From contig JAMONG010000011.1 of NCBI GenBank assembly GCA_027066595.1, positions 1 through 19,482 of the forward strand: a DNA stretch of 19,482 nt, read 5' to 3'. The notes under the pieces are model-generated. The model ran no database searches. It was not told where the DNA came from and saw only the letters and a list, made by a program, of their open reading frames with translations. The translations under genes and the position numbers were made by a program. This stretch comes from Sulfurovum sp. (GTDB taxonomy: Bacteria; Campylobacterota; Campylobacteria; Campylobacterales; Sulfurovaceae). Position 1 is the first letter of the stretch. Every line of letters starts with the position of its first letter. Shown piece after piece: positions 1-8,150 of this stretch.

Positions 1-1443
1 TGCTTCTCCAAGGGCTACAATCGCTTCAAGGTCTAAGTGGTTATTTGGCTCATCCATCACTAGAAAGTTTGAGCTATCCATCATAATTTTACTTAGCATA
101 ACTCGGTGCTTCTCTCCACCAGAACAGGCATCTATCTTTTTCTTCTGTTCTTCGCCAGAAAATAACATACGCCCAAGTGTTTTACGTATGTCATCAATGT
201 GCCATTTTACATCAAAACCTTGTATCCACTGTGGTAGTTCATCATCCCCTACTACCAAGTCTGTGGTATTTTGAGGAAAGTATGAATAGGTAATCGTTTG
301 TCCCCATTTAAAGGTTCCAGCATCTGCTTCTATCTCTTCCATGAGTATTTTAAGCAAGGTTGTTTTACCCACACCATTGGCACCAATGATGGCTATTTTA
401 TCTTCACTTTTCACTTTAAAAGAGAGATTTTCAAAAACCTTTTCTCCCTCATAAGATTTAGAAAGACCTTCTATATCAAGTACCTCATTTCCTATGTCAC
501 GGTGTGGCTTAAACATAATGGAAGGGTCACGTCGTGAAGAGAGTTGAATGGCTTGTACATCAAGCTTATCTAGTTGTTTTTGTCTTGATGTTGCTTGTTT
601 TGCTTTAGAAGCATTTGCTGAGAATCGCTTAATAAAACTTTCTAACTCTTCTTTCTCTTTAAGCCCTTTGGCTCTGTCTGTCTCTGCTTGTTTAGCTATG
701 AGGTTTGCAGCGATGTACCACTCATCGTAGTTACCTGTAAATTCACGTATATTTTGAAAATCAAGGTCAAGAATGTGTGTAACCACACCATTAAGGAAGT
801 GTCTATCATGAGAGATAACCATCAGTGTACCCTCATGACGTTTAAGCTCATTCTCCAACCATGAGATGGTTTCCATGTCAAGGTTGTTTGTAGGCTCATC
901 AAGTAAAAGTACATCTGGCTTAAGAAAAAGCACCTGTGCAAGTAAGATTTTAAACTTGTCTCCTCCTGTAAGTGAAGACATAAGCTCTCCATGTTGAGAG
1001 GTAGGAAAACCTAGTGATTGGAGGAGTTTTTCTATCTTGACATCAGACTCATAAGTTGGGTCTTCATCGGCACATATCATCTCAAGCTCACCTAAACGGT
1101 TGTTAACCTCATCAGATTCAAAGTCACCCTCCATGTAGAGCTTCTCTTTCTCTTTTTGTGCGTCAAAAAGCTTTTTATTTCCATAGAGTACAGCGTCACT
1201 AAGTGTGTACTCTTCAAAGGCATACTGGTTTTGCGAAAGCATACCTAGTTTAAGACCAGGCTGAAGCTGTACTTCTCCATCACTTTGCTCTAATTCCCCT
1301 GCGAGGATTTTCATAAATGTTGATTTACCTGCACCATTAGCCCCTATAAGCCCGTAGCGTTTACCGATGTCCATTGTCATATTAATTTTGTCGAAAAGTA
1401 CTCTTTTCCCGTAGCGTTGTGTCAAATTTACTGTACTAAGCAA
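1..1443 (-). CDS. ybiT: ABC-F family ATPase, YbiT type (3' end beyond the window)
   Basis: Soluble twin-ATPase of the ABC-F class; members act on the ribosome rather than in membrane transport. My translation resembles E. coli YbiT along its length. The first Walker A, GANGAGKS, is near residues 34-41, followed by a degenerate signature LTGGDKFK and the Walker B stretch LLLDEPTNNLD. A charged linker then leads to the second Walker A, GANGVGKT (about 354), and signature CSGGE (about 440-444). The second Walker B reads DEPNNHLD instead of the usual DEPTNHLD. There are 481 codons here; YbiT is about 530 residues, so roughly 50 C-terminal residues lie outside. The start is a TTG at 1441-1443 with AAGGA six bases upstream; the only nearby ATG is out of frame and stops after four codons. 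It is the last gene seen in the leftward set. The cellular role of YbiT is poorly known, so ribosome action is family inference. Confidence 0.9.
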   Translation of the reverse strand, partial: MLSTVNLTQRYGKRVLFDKINMTMDIGKRYGLIGANGAGKSTFMKILAGELEQSDGEVQLQPGLKLGMLSQNQYAFEEYTLSDAVLYGNKKLFDAQKEKEKLYMEGDFESDEVNNRLGELEMICADEDPTYESDVKIEKLLQSLGFPTSQHGELMSSLTGGDKFKILLAQVLFLKPDVLLLDEPTNNLDMETISWLENELKRHEGTLMVISHDRHFLNGVVTHILDLDFQNIREFTGNYDEWYIAANLIAKQAETDRAKGLKEKEELESFIKRFSANASKAKQATSRQKQLDKLDVQAIQLSSRRDPSIMFKPHRDIGNEVLDIEGLSKSYEGEKVFENLSFKVKSEDKIAIIGANGVGKTTLLKILMEEIEADAGTFKWGQTITYSYFPQNTTDLVVGDDELPQWIQGFDVKWHIDDIRKTLGRMLFSGEEQKKKIDACSGGEKHRVMLSKIMMDSSNFLVMDEPNNHLDLEAIVALGEA

Positions 1444-1552
1444 GTGTTATCCTTGTGTCATTTAATCTATAATAATTAACGTGATTTTAGCGAAATGTGC
1501 TGAAAGTGGAGAAAACGGGAAAGTAGCACCCCTATTTGGTTCTACTTTTATA
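1444..1552 (-). promoter_or_regulatory. Gap before the ABC-F gene, possible promoter
   Basis: A 109-bp gap separates the ArsC-like gene from the ABC-F gene on the minus strand, the only real gap in this leftward set. On the minus strand TAAAAT (1484-1489) could be a -10 element, giving a leader of roughly 35 bases. No good -35 is seen, which is usual for Campylobacterota sigma-70 promoters. No convincing intrinsic terminator is present, so read-through from upstream is also possible. Confidence 0.3.
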
Positions 1553-1903
1553 CTATTTGATAAGTTCTACAATGTTCTCAATAGGACGACCAATAGCTGC
1601 CTTTCCCTCTTTTATCACAATAGGTCTTTCGATGAGTTTTGGGTTGGCAACCATGGCTTCTATCAGTTTAGTTTCATCTTCTACATCTTTAAGTCCCAAC
1701 TCTTTATAGATTGCCTCTTTTGTACGCATAAGCTCACGGGCTGAAATACCTAACATTTTTAAGAGAGCTACGAGTTCATCTTTACTTGGTGGGGTATCGA
1801 GATATTTTACTATTTTGGCATCTACACCTTTCTCTTCTAAGAGTGTGACTGCATTTCTAGACTTTGAGCATCTTGGGTTATGCCAGATTGTTACATTTGC
1901 CAT
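1553..1903 (-). CDS. ArsC/YfgD-like glutaredoxin-fold reductase
   Basis: A 116-residue protein of the ArsC family (thioredoxin fold), closest in flavour to E. coli YfgD, whose substrate is unclear; true ArsC reduces arsenate with glutaredoxin. The active-site segment HNPRCSKSR places Cys12 where ArsC has its catalytic cysteine. Arginines at 60, 93 (ERPIV) and 106 (IGRP) match the arsenate-binding arginines of ArsC in spacing. Length is normal. The ATG has AAGGAG just upstream, and the first 26 bases overlap the end of ppk2, implying translational coupling. No ars regulator or arsenite pump is adjacent, so arsenic resistance is not indicated by context; a general thiol-redox role is equally likely. 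Confidence 0.88.
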   Translation of the reverse strand: MANVTIWHNPRCSKSRNAVTLLEEKGVDAKIVKYLDTPPSKDELVALLKMLGISARELMRTKEAIYKELGLKDVEDETKLIEAMVANPKLIERPIVIKEGKAAIGRPIENIVELIK

Positions 1904-2729
1904 TGTATTCTCCTTGTATATGTTGTTTCACTATTTTTTTATCTACACCTGTGATGAGACTTTCATCTTTACCCTCATACGGTATATTTGAAAGTAAGTA
2001 GCGTACCGCATTAATGCGTGCACGTTTTTTATCATTGGCATCAAGTTCTACCCATGGGGCATCTTCTGTACCTGAGAGTTTGAACATTTTGTCTCTTAAT
2101 ATTGCATACTCATCATATTTTTCCATTGACTTGTAGTCAAGGTCTGAGAGTTTCCAACTTTTTAGAGGGTTGTCTTCACGGTCTTTTATACGGTTTACCT
2201 GTGTCTCTTTATTTATGTTAAGATAAAATTTAAAAAACAAAATGCCATCATCGACCAACATCTCCTCTACCCCATTGACCTGTCTGTAAAAGTGGTCGTG
2301 CTGTGACTGTGTACAAAAACCAAAGATTTGTTCTATCCCCGCACGGTTGTACCAAGACCTGTCAAAAAAAACAATCTCTCCTGCATTAGGTATCTGTTTT
2401 ATGTGACGCTGAAAATACCACTGTCCAAGCTCTTTAGAGTTAGGTTTAGGAAGTGCCACAGAACGTGCTTCTCTAGGGTTGAGATAGGAGTTAAATTCTT
2501 TAATGGTTGAGCTTTTCCCTGCGGTATCCATCCCCTCAAATATGACAAGCAGTCGCTTCTCATTGTCTATGACCCATTTTTGTAACTTAACAAGTTCATA
2601 CTGTAGTTTACAAGACTCTTTTTCATAAAAGTCTCGTTCTATCTTGCCATTCTTTTTAAACACTTTTGAGGCTTTAATGCTATATTCTGCCAAATCCTGT
2701 GTATAAACTATCTGTTGTTTACCCATCAT
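1878..2729 (-). CDS. ppk2: Polyphosphate kinase 2 (PPK2)
   Basis: PPK2 enzymes move phosphate between polyphosphate and nucleotides, usually making GTP or ATP from the diphosphate. The P-loop GMDTAGKSS is near residues 66-74, the Walker B-like FFDRSWYNRAG follows, and the family segments QWYFQRH, DPLKSWKLS-like (here NPLKSWKLS) and DDKKRAR-like (here NDKKRAR) are all present, so one complete PPK2 domain is encoded. Many PPK2s have GRDAAGKGG at the P-loop; the serine pair here is a variant. The open frame extends to a GTG at 2756, but the ATG at 2729 (or 2726) is preferred because AAGG lies just ahead of it. It overlaps the coiled-coil gene by 11 bases and the ArsC-like gene by 26 bases. Cytosolic; probably part of energy and stress phosphate metabolism. 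Confidence 0.92.
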   Translation of the reverse strand: MMGKQQIVYTQDLAEYSIKASKVFKKNGKIERDFYEKESCKLQYELVKLQKWVIDNEKRLLVIFEGMDTAGKSSTIKEFNSYLNPREARSVALPKPNSKELGQWYFQRHIKQIPNAGEIVFFDRSWYNRAGIEQIFGFCTQSQHDHFYRQVNGVEEMLVDDGILFFKFYLNINKETQVNRIKDREDNPLKSWKLSDLDYKSMEKYDEYAILRDKMFKLSGTEDAPWVELDANDKKRARINAVRYLLSNIPYEGKDESLITGVDKKIVKQHIQGEYNGKCNNLA

Positions 2730-3270
2730 TTTTACCTTGTGCTCTCTGTTTTTCACGTGCTATTTGTGCTTGACGCTCTTCACTCTCTAGTTTCATAAGC
2801 AAACGAGCATTATTTACACGGTATTTGGCATTTTCTTCCATAATCGCATCAAAACGCTCTTTTAGCGTCGTATGTTCATGCATGTGATTCTCATAAATAC
2901 CCTCTGCACTCTCTAATTTTGCTTTGGTTTGGCTCAACTCTTTTTCTAACTCATTGGCATTTTTTTGTAAAAGCTCGAAGTTTGTTTGTGTACTTTTTAA
3001 CGTGGTTTTAGTCTCTGAAAATTGAGCTAACTCTTGTTGGTTTTTTGCGTCTTTTATCTTATACTCTTGAAGCTCACGTTCTATGCGTGTAATATGCTCT
3101 GATTTTTCTTTGTTATCTACTTGTACATTCCAAAATCTGTCTTTGTACGTTTTGACACGCATTGCAGAGACAACTACTGTCAACACTATTACAAGCAGCA
3201 CTACCACAGCGATGATAGCCATAAGCATTAACGTAGGGTCACCTTGTATTTTGGTTATAAGTTCATTCAT
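2719..3270 (-). CDS. Membrane-anchored coiled-coil protein, unknown function
   Basis: A 183-residue protein I do not recognise. Residues about 13-36 form one strongly hydrophobic helix (MLMAIIAVVVLLVIVLTVVV), followed by a long Glu/Lys/Gln-rich stretch with heptad-like spacing to the C terminus, so it is likely a bitopic inner-membrane protein with an extended coiled coil. The general shape recalls the N-terminal part of RmuC, but the nuclease-like domain of RmuC is absent. Its ATG lies two bases after the lolA stop, with AAGGGG inside the last lolA codons as ribosome binding site, so it is tightly coupled to lolA. A scaffold role is possible but unproven. Confidence 0.75.
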   Translation of the reverse strand: MNELITKIQGDPTLMLMAIIAVVVLLVIVLTVVVSAMRVKTYKDRFWNVQVDNKEKSEHITRIERELQEYKIKDAKNQQELAQFSETKTTLKSTQTNFELLQKNANELEKELSQTKAKLESAEGIYENHMHEHTTLKERFDAIMEENAKYRVNNARLLMKLESEERQAQIAREKQRAQGKNDG

Positions 3271-3271
3271 A

Positions 3272-3793
3272 TTAACCCCTTATCACATCATACGCTACAG
3301 GGTAGTCACACTTCATCTTTTGAGATGCTAACTTTCCCTTGCCGTATTGCATGTTTTCAAATACTATTTGTACTTTATTATCTAGTTCATCATAGTAGGC
3401 TATGCTATGCAACTTTGCTTCATCATCAAGCTGTATCGTATACTTCTTCCCCTCAAACTCAGCCACATAGATGTTTTTATTATGTAGTTTTGCTTTGCTC
3501 AATACCTTTGAAATATCAAGCCCTTTACTCATGTAGTAAGCCGACACCTGCTCTAAGTCATGATCAACCACAAGTAGTTCAGAGCCGTCCGTGCAGACCT
3601 CTTTTTTAGTAGGTTTTAAGTAGCTCCACTTAAAAAGCGTAGAGTCTGAGAAATACACTTTACCGCTATAATTTATGACCTTTTTCTTTGTATTGGTGAT
3701 GATCTGCGTAAAATCTGCAGAGAAATGGTCTGGTAACGTAATGTCTGAAAACACTAAGCTAGTCAAGAGTATTACTCCTAATAGTTTTGTCAT
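3272..3793 (-). CDS. lolA: Outer-membrane lipoprotein carrier LolA
   Basis: Periplasmic chaperone that takes lipoproteins released by the LolCDE-type complex and carries them to the outer membrane. The protein is 173 residues with a signal peptide (MTKLLGVILLTSLVFS, cleavage near residue 16). The mature part starts with a LolA-like segment (HFSADFTQIITN), followed by a beta-rich body containing YSGKVYFSDSTLFKWSYL, matching the family pattern of a G-x-hydrophobic strand then a W-x-Y strand. Length is short but normal for Campylobacterota. The ATG is preceded by AAGGAAAAAGA. It is divergent from secA, and a LolC/E-like permease follows secA. It heads the leftward operon. Confidence 0.88.
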   Translation of the reverse strand: MTKLLGVILLTSLVFSDITLPDHFSADFTQIITNTKKKVINYSGKVYFSDSTLFKWSYLKPTKKEVCTDGSELLVVDHDLEQVSAYYMSKGLDISKVLSKAKLHNKNIYVAEFEGKKYTIQLDDEAKLHSIAYYDELDNKVQIVFENMQYGKGKLASQKMKCDYPVAYDVIRG

Positions 3794-3981
3794 TCTTTTT
3801 CCTTAATTCATAAGTGAAATATACCAAAATAGCACTTGAAATGTGATAATATTGATTATCATGCCAGAAAATAGTGTATGAAGTGTGAGGTAAAGAATTT
3901 TTCTTATGTCTAAGAGCTAACGGTTTATTAATCACAATTTAGATAAAATTATCACCATTATAATATTAGGTATGATTAAGC
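3794..3981. promoter_or_regulatory. Divergent lolA/secA promoter region with an inverted repeat
   Basis: A 188-bp region between divergent genes. An 18-bp inverted repeat at 3844-3861 has perfect 7-base arms TGATAAT and ATTATCA around ATTG. The arms equal the two halves of the 7-1-7 Fur-box model, but the spacer is four bases instead of one, so Fur binding is only a guess. For lolA, the minus strand has TATATT (3818-3823) about 25 bases before the ATG as a -10 candidate; the repeat would cover its -35 zone. For secA, TAAAAT (3944-3949) leaves a 25-base leader with a weak AGG; TATAAT at 3959-3964 is a better box but would leave almost no leader. Confidence 0.5.
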
Positions 3982-6618
3982 ATGATAAAAAGTATCCTCA
4001 AAGTTTTCGGCACACAAAATGACAAAATCGTCAAAAATTATCTCAAAAAAGTACAAGGCATTAATGCCCTTGAAGCACAGTATGAAGCTATGGATGATGA
4101 TGCACTTAAAGCAGCATTTGATGCATTACGTTCGAGTGTACAGAGTGGTTCAAAAAGTTTAAGTGAGGTACTTACTGACTCTTTTGCCATTACCAGAGAA
4201 GTCTCAAAACGTACACTAGGCTTAAGACACTACGATGTACAAATGGTGGGAGGTATGGTACTTAACGATGGAAACATCGCAGAGATGAAAACAGGTGAAG
4301 GTAAAACACTTGTAGCTACACTTGCTGTTGTACTTAACGCCATGGAAGGTAAAGGACTTCACATCGTTACAGTGAACGACTACCTTGCAAGCAGAGACAG
4401 TGCTGAGATGTCTCCTATCTATGAATTTTTAGGCTATAGTGTTGGTTGTCTGACTGCTGACATCCATGATGATATGGGAAGAAAAGCACAATACGATGCA
4501 GATATTACCTACGGAACAAATAACGAGTACGGCTTTGACTACCTCCGCGACAACATGAAAGTGCGTGCCGAAGAGAAAGCCCAACGTGAGCACCACTATG
4601 CCATCATCGATGAAGTCGATTCTATTCTTATCGATGAGGCGAGAACCCCACTTATTATCTCTGGTCCAACTCAACGTGACCATAACCACTATGCACAAGC
4701 AGATACCATAGCAAAGCAGATGATACGTGGAGAGAAACTAGAAACAAAAGCAGGCGAACCAGAACAAACCACAGGTGACTTTGTGGTAGATGAAAAAAAT
4801 AGAACTATCGTCATGACAGAGCAAGGGTTACAAAAAGCCCAAGACCTCTTTGAAGTAGAAAACCTCTATTCTCTTGAAAATGCTGCACTTTCTCACCACT
4901 TAGACCAAGCACTTAAAGCACACTATATCTTTGAAGCAGATGTTGACTATGTGGTACAAAACAATGAGATTATCATTGTAGATGAGTTTACAGGACGTTT
5001 AAGTGAAGGGCGTAGATACTCAGAAGGTCTACACCAAGCACTCGAAGCCAAAGAAGGTGTAGAAATACAAGAAGAGTCTCAAACTCTAGCTGAGATTACC
5101 TACCAAAACTACTTTAGACTCTACAACAAACTTTCAGGTATGACAGGAACGGCACAAACAGAAGCGACTGAATTTTCTCAAATTTATGGACTAGATGTTA
5201 TCTCCATTCCTACCAATGTACCTATCGCTAGAGATGATAAAAATGACCTTATCTACAATACAGAACGTGAAAAACTTGATGCTGTAGTACGTCGTGTCAA
5301 AGAGCTTCATACCAAAGGACAGCCTGTTCTTATAGGAACAGCTTCTATCGAAAAATCTGAGATGATTGATGCCAGACTTAAAAAAGAGAAAATCCCTCAT
5401 AACATGCTTAATGCCAAAAATCATGCACAAGAAGCAGAAATCATCATGAATGCAGGACAAAAAGGTGCAGTAACTGTTGCTACAAACATGGCAGGACGTG
5501 GGGTAGACATCAAGATAGACGATGAAGTAAGAGGACTAGGTGGTCTCATGATACTTGGTACTGAAAGACATGAGAGTAGACGTATAGACAACCAACTCCG
5601 TGGACGTTCTGGTAGACAAGGTGACCCAGGTGAATCTCAATTCTTTCTAAGTCTTGATGATAACCTTCTTCGTATCTTTGGTGGAGAAAAAATCAGAAAC
5701 ATCATGAATAAACTAGGTGTTGAAGATGGTGAGTACATCGATTCTAAAATCGTGACACGTTCTGTAGAAAAAGCACAGAAAAAAGTAGAGAACCAACACT
5801 ATGAGTCTCGTAAACACATCTTAGAGTATGATGATGTAGCCAACCACCAACGTAAAGCTATCTATGCTTTTAGAAATCAACTTCTAGACAAAGAGTTTGA
5901 CATTGCTGGGAAGATTAAAGAAAACCGTGAAGAGTACATCGCACACTTACTTGGTGAAGCGGAGATTTTTGATGGTATGCCACAAGAAGACTTCAATGTT
6001 GAAAAACTAGCAGCACTCATAAAAGAAGAGTTACATATAGAAGTACAAGCGGAGCAGTTTAAAGACAAAGATGTAGACGAGATGACCACTATGATACGTG
6101 ACATGATGGAAAATCTCTATGAAAGTAAAATGGAACCTATAGACCCAGAACAACGTAAAGAGATAGAGCGTATCTTATATCTTCAAGTACTTGATCCACA
6201 ATGGAGAGACCATCTGTATGAAATGGATGTACTTAAAACGGGTATCGGGCTTAGAGGATACAACCAAAAAGACCCACTCACAGAGTATAAACAAGACTCA
6301 TACAAACTCTTTACAGACCTTGTCACACGCATCAAACTTGAAGCTGTAAAGACCTTGCAACTGGTGCAGTTTGACTTCACAAACCCTGAAGAAGAGGAAG
6401 CAGCTGTTGAGCATATAAGAGAAGAACTTGAAGCAGGTGTTGCAGATGCCACACTAAGTACCGAAGAAGAAGAAAAAGAGACGAAAAAGCAACCTTTTAC
6501 AGCAGACAAAAAACCTAAAAGAAATGAGCCATGTCCTTGTGGTTCTGGATTAAAATATAAAAATTGTTGTGGCAAAAGTGGACCTAAAAAAGGTTTATTA
6601 TCATCACAGAACGCATAA
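3982..6618 (+). CDS. secA: Protein translocase ATPase SecA
   Basis: Motor ATPase that drives unfolded preproteins through SecYEG. The protein is 878 residues, normal for SecA. Walker A MKTGEGKT is at 102-109 and the DEAD-like box DEVD at 210-213, followed by [15 protein letters not shown]. The second nucleotide-binding half shows [13 protein letters not shown] and [13 protein letters not shown]. The C-terminal helical scaffold and wing carry the YDDVAN and [11 protein letters not shown] motifs. The tail ends in a zinc-binding motif with Cys851, Cys853, Cys862 and Cys863 (CPCGSG...NCCG), preceded by an acidic linker. No secB is in the window; the tail may bind phospholipid or ribosome instead. 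The start ATG at 3982 has only a weak AGG ribosome site. It begins the rightward group shared with the LolC/E-like gene. Confidence 0.98.
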   Translation: MIKSILKVFGTQNDKIVKNYLKKVQGINALEAQYEAMDDDALKAAFDALRSSVQSGSKSLSEVLTDSFAITREVSKRTLGLRHYDVQMVGGMVLNDGNIAEMKTGEGKTLVATLAVVLNAMEGKGLHIVTVNDYLASRDSAEMSPIYEFLGYSVGCLTADIHDDMGRKAQYDADITYGTNNEYGFDYLRDNMKVRAEEKAQREHHYAIIDEVDSILIDEARTPLIISGPTQRDHNHYAQADTIAKQMIRGEKLETKAGEPEQTTGDFVVDEKNRTIVMTEQGLQKAQDLFEVENLYSLENAALSHHLDQALKAHYIFEADVDYVVQNNEIIIVDEFTGRLSEGRRYSEGLHQALEAKEGVEIQEESQTLAEITYQNYFRLYNKLSGMTGTAQTEATEFSQIYGLDVISIPTNVPIARDDKNDLIYNTEREKLDAVVRRVKELHTKGQPVLIGTASIEKSEMIDARLKKEKIPHNMLNAKNHAQEAEIIMNAGQKGAVTVATNMAGRGVDIKIDDEVRGLGGLMILGTERHESRRIDNQLRGRSGRQGDPGESQFFLSLDDNLLRIFGGEKIRNIMNKLGVEDGEYIDSKIVTRSVEKAQKKVENQHYESRKHILEYDDVANHQRKAIYAFRNQLLDKEFDIAGKIKENREEYIAHLLGEAEIFDGMPQEDFNVEKLAALIKEELHIEVQAEQFKDKDVDEMTTMIRDMMENLYESKMEPIDPEQRKEIERILYLQVLDPQWRDHLYEMDVLKTGIGLRGYNQKDPLTEYKQDSYKLFTDLVTRIKLEAVKTLQLVQFDFTNPEEEEAAVEHIREELEAGVADATLSTEEEEKETKKQPFTADKKPKRNEPCPCGSGLKYKNCCGKSGPKKGLLSSQNA

Positions 6619-6754
6619 GCAGTAAAAGCTACTTATTTTGTCTCTTTCAAAAACTTACTTTTTAGCAAATTTTATGAAAGAGATTGCTGACGCTGTGTCC
6701 TCTTCAGCAGAGAACTCACGTGACTAGTCACTACAACTACATCGGAGATGTATT
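6619..6754 (+). promoter_or_regulatory. secA-lolC/E gap with three successive inverted repeats
   Basis: The 136 bp between secA and the permease hold three dyad symmetries in a row. The first has perfect 9-base arms TCTCTTTCA (6641-6649) and TGAAAGAGA (6675-6683) with a 25-base loop. The second has arms TGCTGA (6685-6690) and TCAGCA (6704-6709). The third is a gapless 12-base palindrome, GTGACTAGTCAC (6720-6731), 23 bases before the permease ATG. None is followed by a T tract, so none is a standard terminator. The permease ribosome site is GGAG at 6744-6747. The structures could tune read-through, mRNA stability or translation of the permease. Confidence 0.45.
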
Positions 6755-7972
6755 ATGAGAACCATCCCCCAGCCTAATAAGCAATTTATTAGGCATATCA
6801 TCAAGCACTACCTCAAATATGACAAAGAAAACCCTTTTATATTTATCTCTGCCATGTTAGCCTTTTTAGGGATAGCCGCTGGGGTTATGGTACTGATGAT
6901 AGCTATGGGAATTATGAATGGAACACAAAAGAGTTTTACTGAAAAACTCTTTGTCATGAACTACCCACTCACCATACTTCCCTTGGCTGAAGACAGTGTA
7001 AACGATACGCTTATAAATAAACTTTCACAAAAATTTCCTCATCTAAAGTTCTCACCCTACTACACCACGCAGGTCATCACCAAAAATGATGGTGCAGTGC
7101 AAGGCTCTCTCCTCTATGGCGTAGATGCAGACAAAGAGGGTGCTATCAATAACATCTTCCATGAAGCTAAAGGTACACAAAAGAGTAAATTTAGGGTAGT
7201 CATGGGAGAAGGTCTCTCTTTTGAGATGAATGCACGTTTAGGTGACAAGGTAACCCTTTACTTCTCAGAACAACAAGCAATAGGCTTTGGTACGATGCCT
7301 TTACAAAAGCGTTTTGTGGTAGATGGTATCTTTAAGTCTGGACTTAAAGCCTATGACAAAGCCATCATGTACACCACACTTGAAGCCTTTGAAAAGTTAC
7401 TTAAACGTGAACATGGAAATTATGATGGCTTACATGTCTACACAGAACATCCTCTCGATGAGATAGCTGATATTAAAGCAGCACTTCCAGAGATGGTAGT
7501 CATAGAGGGTTGGTGGCAACAAAATGGTAACTTCTTTGCGGCTATGGAGATGGAAAAGAAAGCACTCTTTTTAGTCTTACTGCTTATTATCCTTGTTGCC
7601 TCGTTAAACATCATCTCATCACTTCTTATGACTGTGATGAGTAGAAGAAAAGAGATTGCACTCATGCGTACGCTAGGTGCCACAAAAACAGAGATAAAGT
7701 CTATCTTCTTTAGATTAGGACTCATTATAGGAACTGCTGGTATCGTAGCAGGTACATTACTTGGAAGCTTAGGCATTTGGATACTCAAAACGTTTGACAT
7801 CATCTCTATGCCTGAAGATGTCTATGGAACCACAAAACTCCCTGTAGACCTTACTATGAGCGATTTTGGATTTATCCTCATAGGTACGACCATCATTATC
7901 TTGCTCTCATCACTTTATCCTGCGAAAAAGGCTTCACAGACTGATCCTTTAACTGTATTGAGAAATGAATAA
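6755..7972 (+). CDS. LolC/LolE-type lipoprotein-releasing permease
   Basis: Inner-membrane permease of the LolCDE family, which extracts mature lipoproteins from the inner membrane and hands them to LolA. The protein is 405 residues, the usual size. One transmembrane helix lies at about 28-52, a periplasmic MacB-like domain at about 60-265, and three C-terminal FtsX-like helices at about 270-294, 320-345 and 370-389. The cytoplasmic loop MSRRKEIALMRTLGAT is the coupling helix typical of LolC/E and MacB permeases. No lolD ATPase or second permease is next to it; one gene serving as both LolC and LolE is plausible but cannot be shown here. It lies downstream of secA, with lolA on secA's other side. 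Confidence 0.9.
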   Translation: MRTIPQPNKQFIRHIIKHYLKYDKENPFIFISAMLAFLGIAAGVMVLMIAMGIMNGTQKSFTEKLFVMNYPLTILPLAEDSVNDTLINKLSQKFPHLKFSPYYTTQVITKNDGAVQGSLLYGVDADKEGAINNIFHEAKGTQKSKFRVVMGEGLSFEMNARLGDKVTLYFSEQQAIGFGTMPLQKRFVVDGIFKSGLKAYDKAIMYTTLEAFEKLLKREHGNYDGLHVYTEHPLDEIADIKAALPEMVVIEGWWQQNGNFFAAMEMEKKALFLVLLLIILVASLNIISSLLMTVMSRRKEIALMRTLGATKTEIKSIFFRLGLIIGTAGIVAGTLLGSLGIWILKTFDIISMPEDVYGTTKLPVDLTMSDFGFILIGTTIIILLSSLYPAKKASQTDPLTVLRNE

Positions 7973-7988
7973 CATAGAATAACATTTC

Positions 7989-8016
7989 AGTGACATTGTT
8001 AAGTTAAAATGTCGCT
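7989..8016 (+). promoter_or_regulatory. Hairpin directly upstream of the small-gene start codon
   Basis: AGTGACATT (7989-7997) can pair with AATGTCGCT (8008-8016) over nine positions with one G-U pair, leaving the 10-base loop GTTAAGTTAA. The 3' arm ends right at the ATG at 8017, so the only purine-rich candidate for ribosome binding (AAG in the loop) lies in the structure. There is no T run after it, so it is not a normal terminator for the permease gene. It may hold back translation of the small gene or protect the 3' end of the upstream message. Confidence 0.4.
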
Positions 8017-8145
8017 ATGAAAACAGATATAGAGATAGAAATGAAACAAATTCGCAACAAGCTTAAAATGCATACGCTTACTCCTGAAGAGAAAGAGCTA
8101 CTAAGAAGTAGACTAGAAGAGCTTAAAATACTACATAAAAAATAA
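8017..8145 (+). CDS. 42-residue helical protein sharing a motif with the convergent gene
   Basis: A short open frame of 42 codons giving a very charged, almost entirely helical peptide. Residues about 12-36 resemble residues 34-58 of the protein from the convergent gene at 8151-8849: both show I-R, then L, H-T-x-T, then E-K, L, R-x-R and E in the same spacing, roughly 12 identities in 25 positions. That resemblance is the main reason for calling it a gene, since the ribosome site is poor and a hairpin abuts the start. It follows the permease gene by 44 bases and ends five bases before the end of the convergent gene. Function unknown; it has no signal peptide, so it would be cytosolic. Confidence 0.55.
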   Translation: MKTDIEIEMKQIRNKLKMHTLTPEEKELLRSRLEELKILHKK

Positions 8146-8150
8146 CAAAG

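Noticed and set aside
298..730. Plus-strand open frames within the ABC-F gene
   Set aside because: They are antisense shadows of a clearly conserved protein, with low-complexity Ser/Phe-rich translations.
1497..1529. GTGCT...AGCAC dyad with two GAAAGT direct repeats after the ArsC-like gene
   Set aside because: Only five paired bases with a 23-base loop and no T run; likely chance in AT-rich DNA.
1553..1903. Arsenic resistance locus
   Set aside because: Only an ArsC/YfgD-like gene is present; there is no arsR, arsB, acr3 or arsM nearby, and the gene is embedded in a ppk2 operon.
6183..6575. A 130-codon minus-strand frame inside secA
   Set aside because: Serine-rich antisense of the SecA C terminus; no ribosome site or family resemblance.
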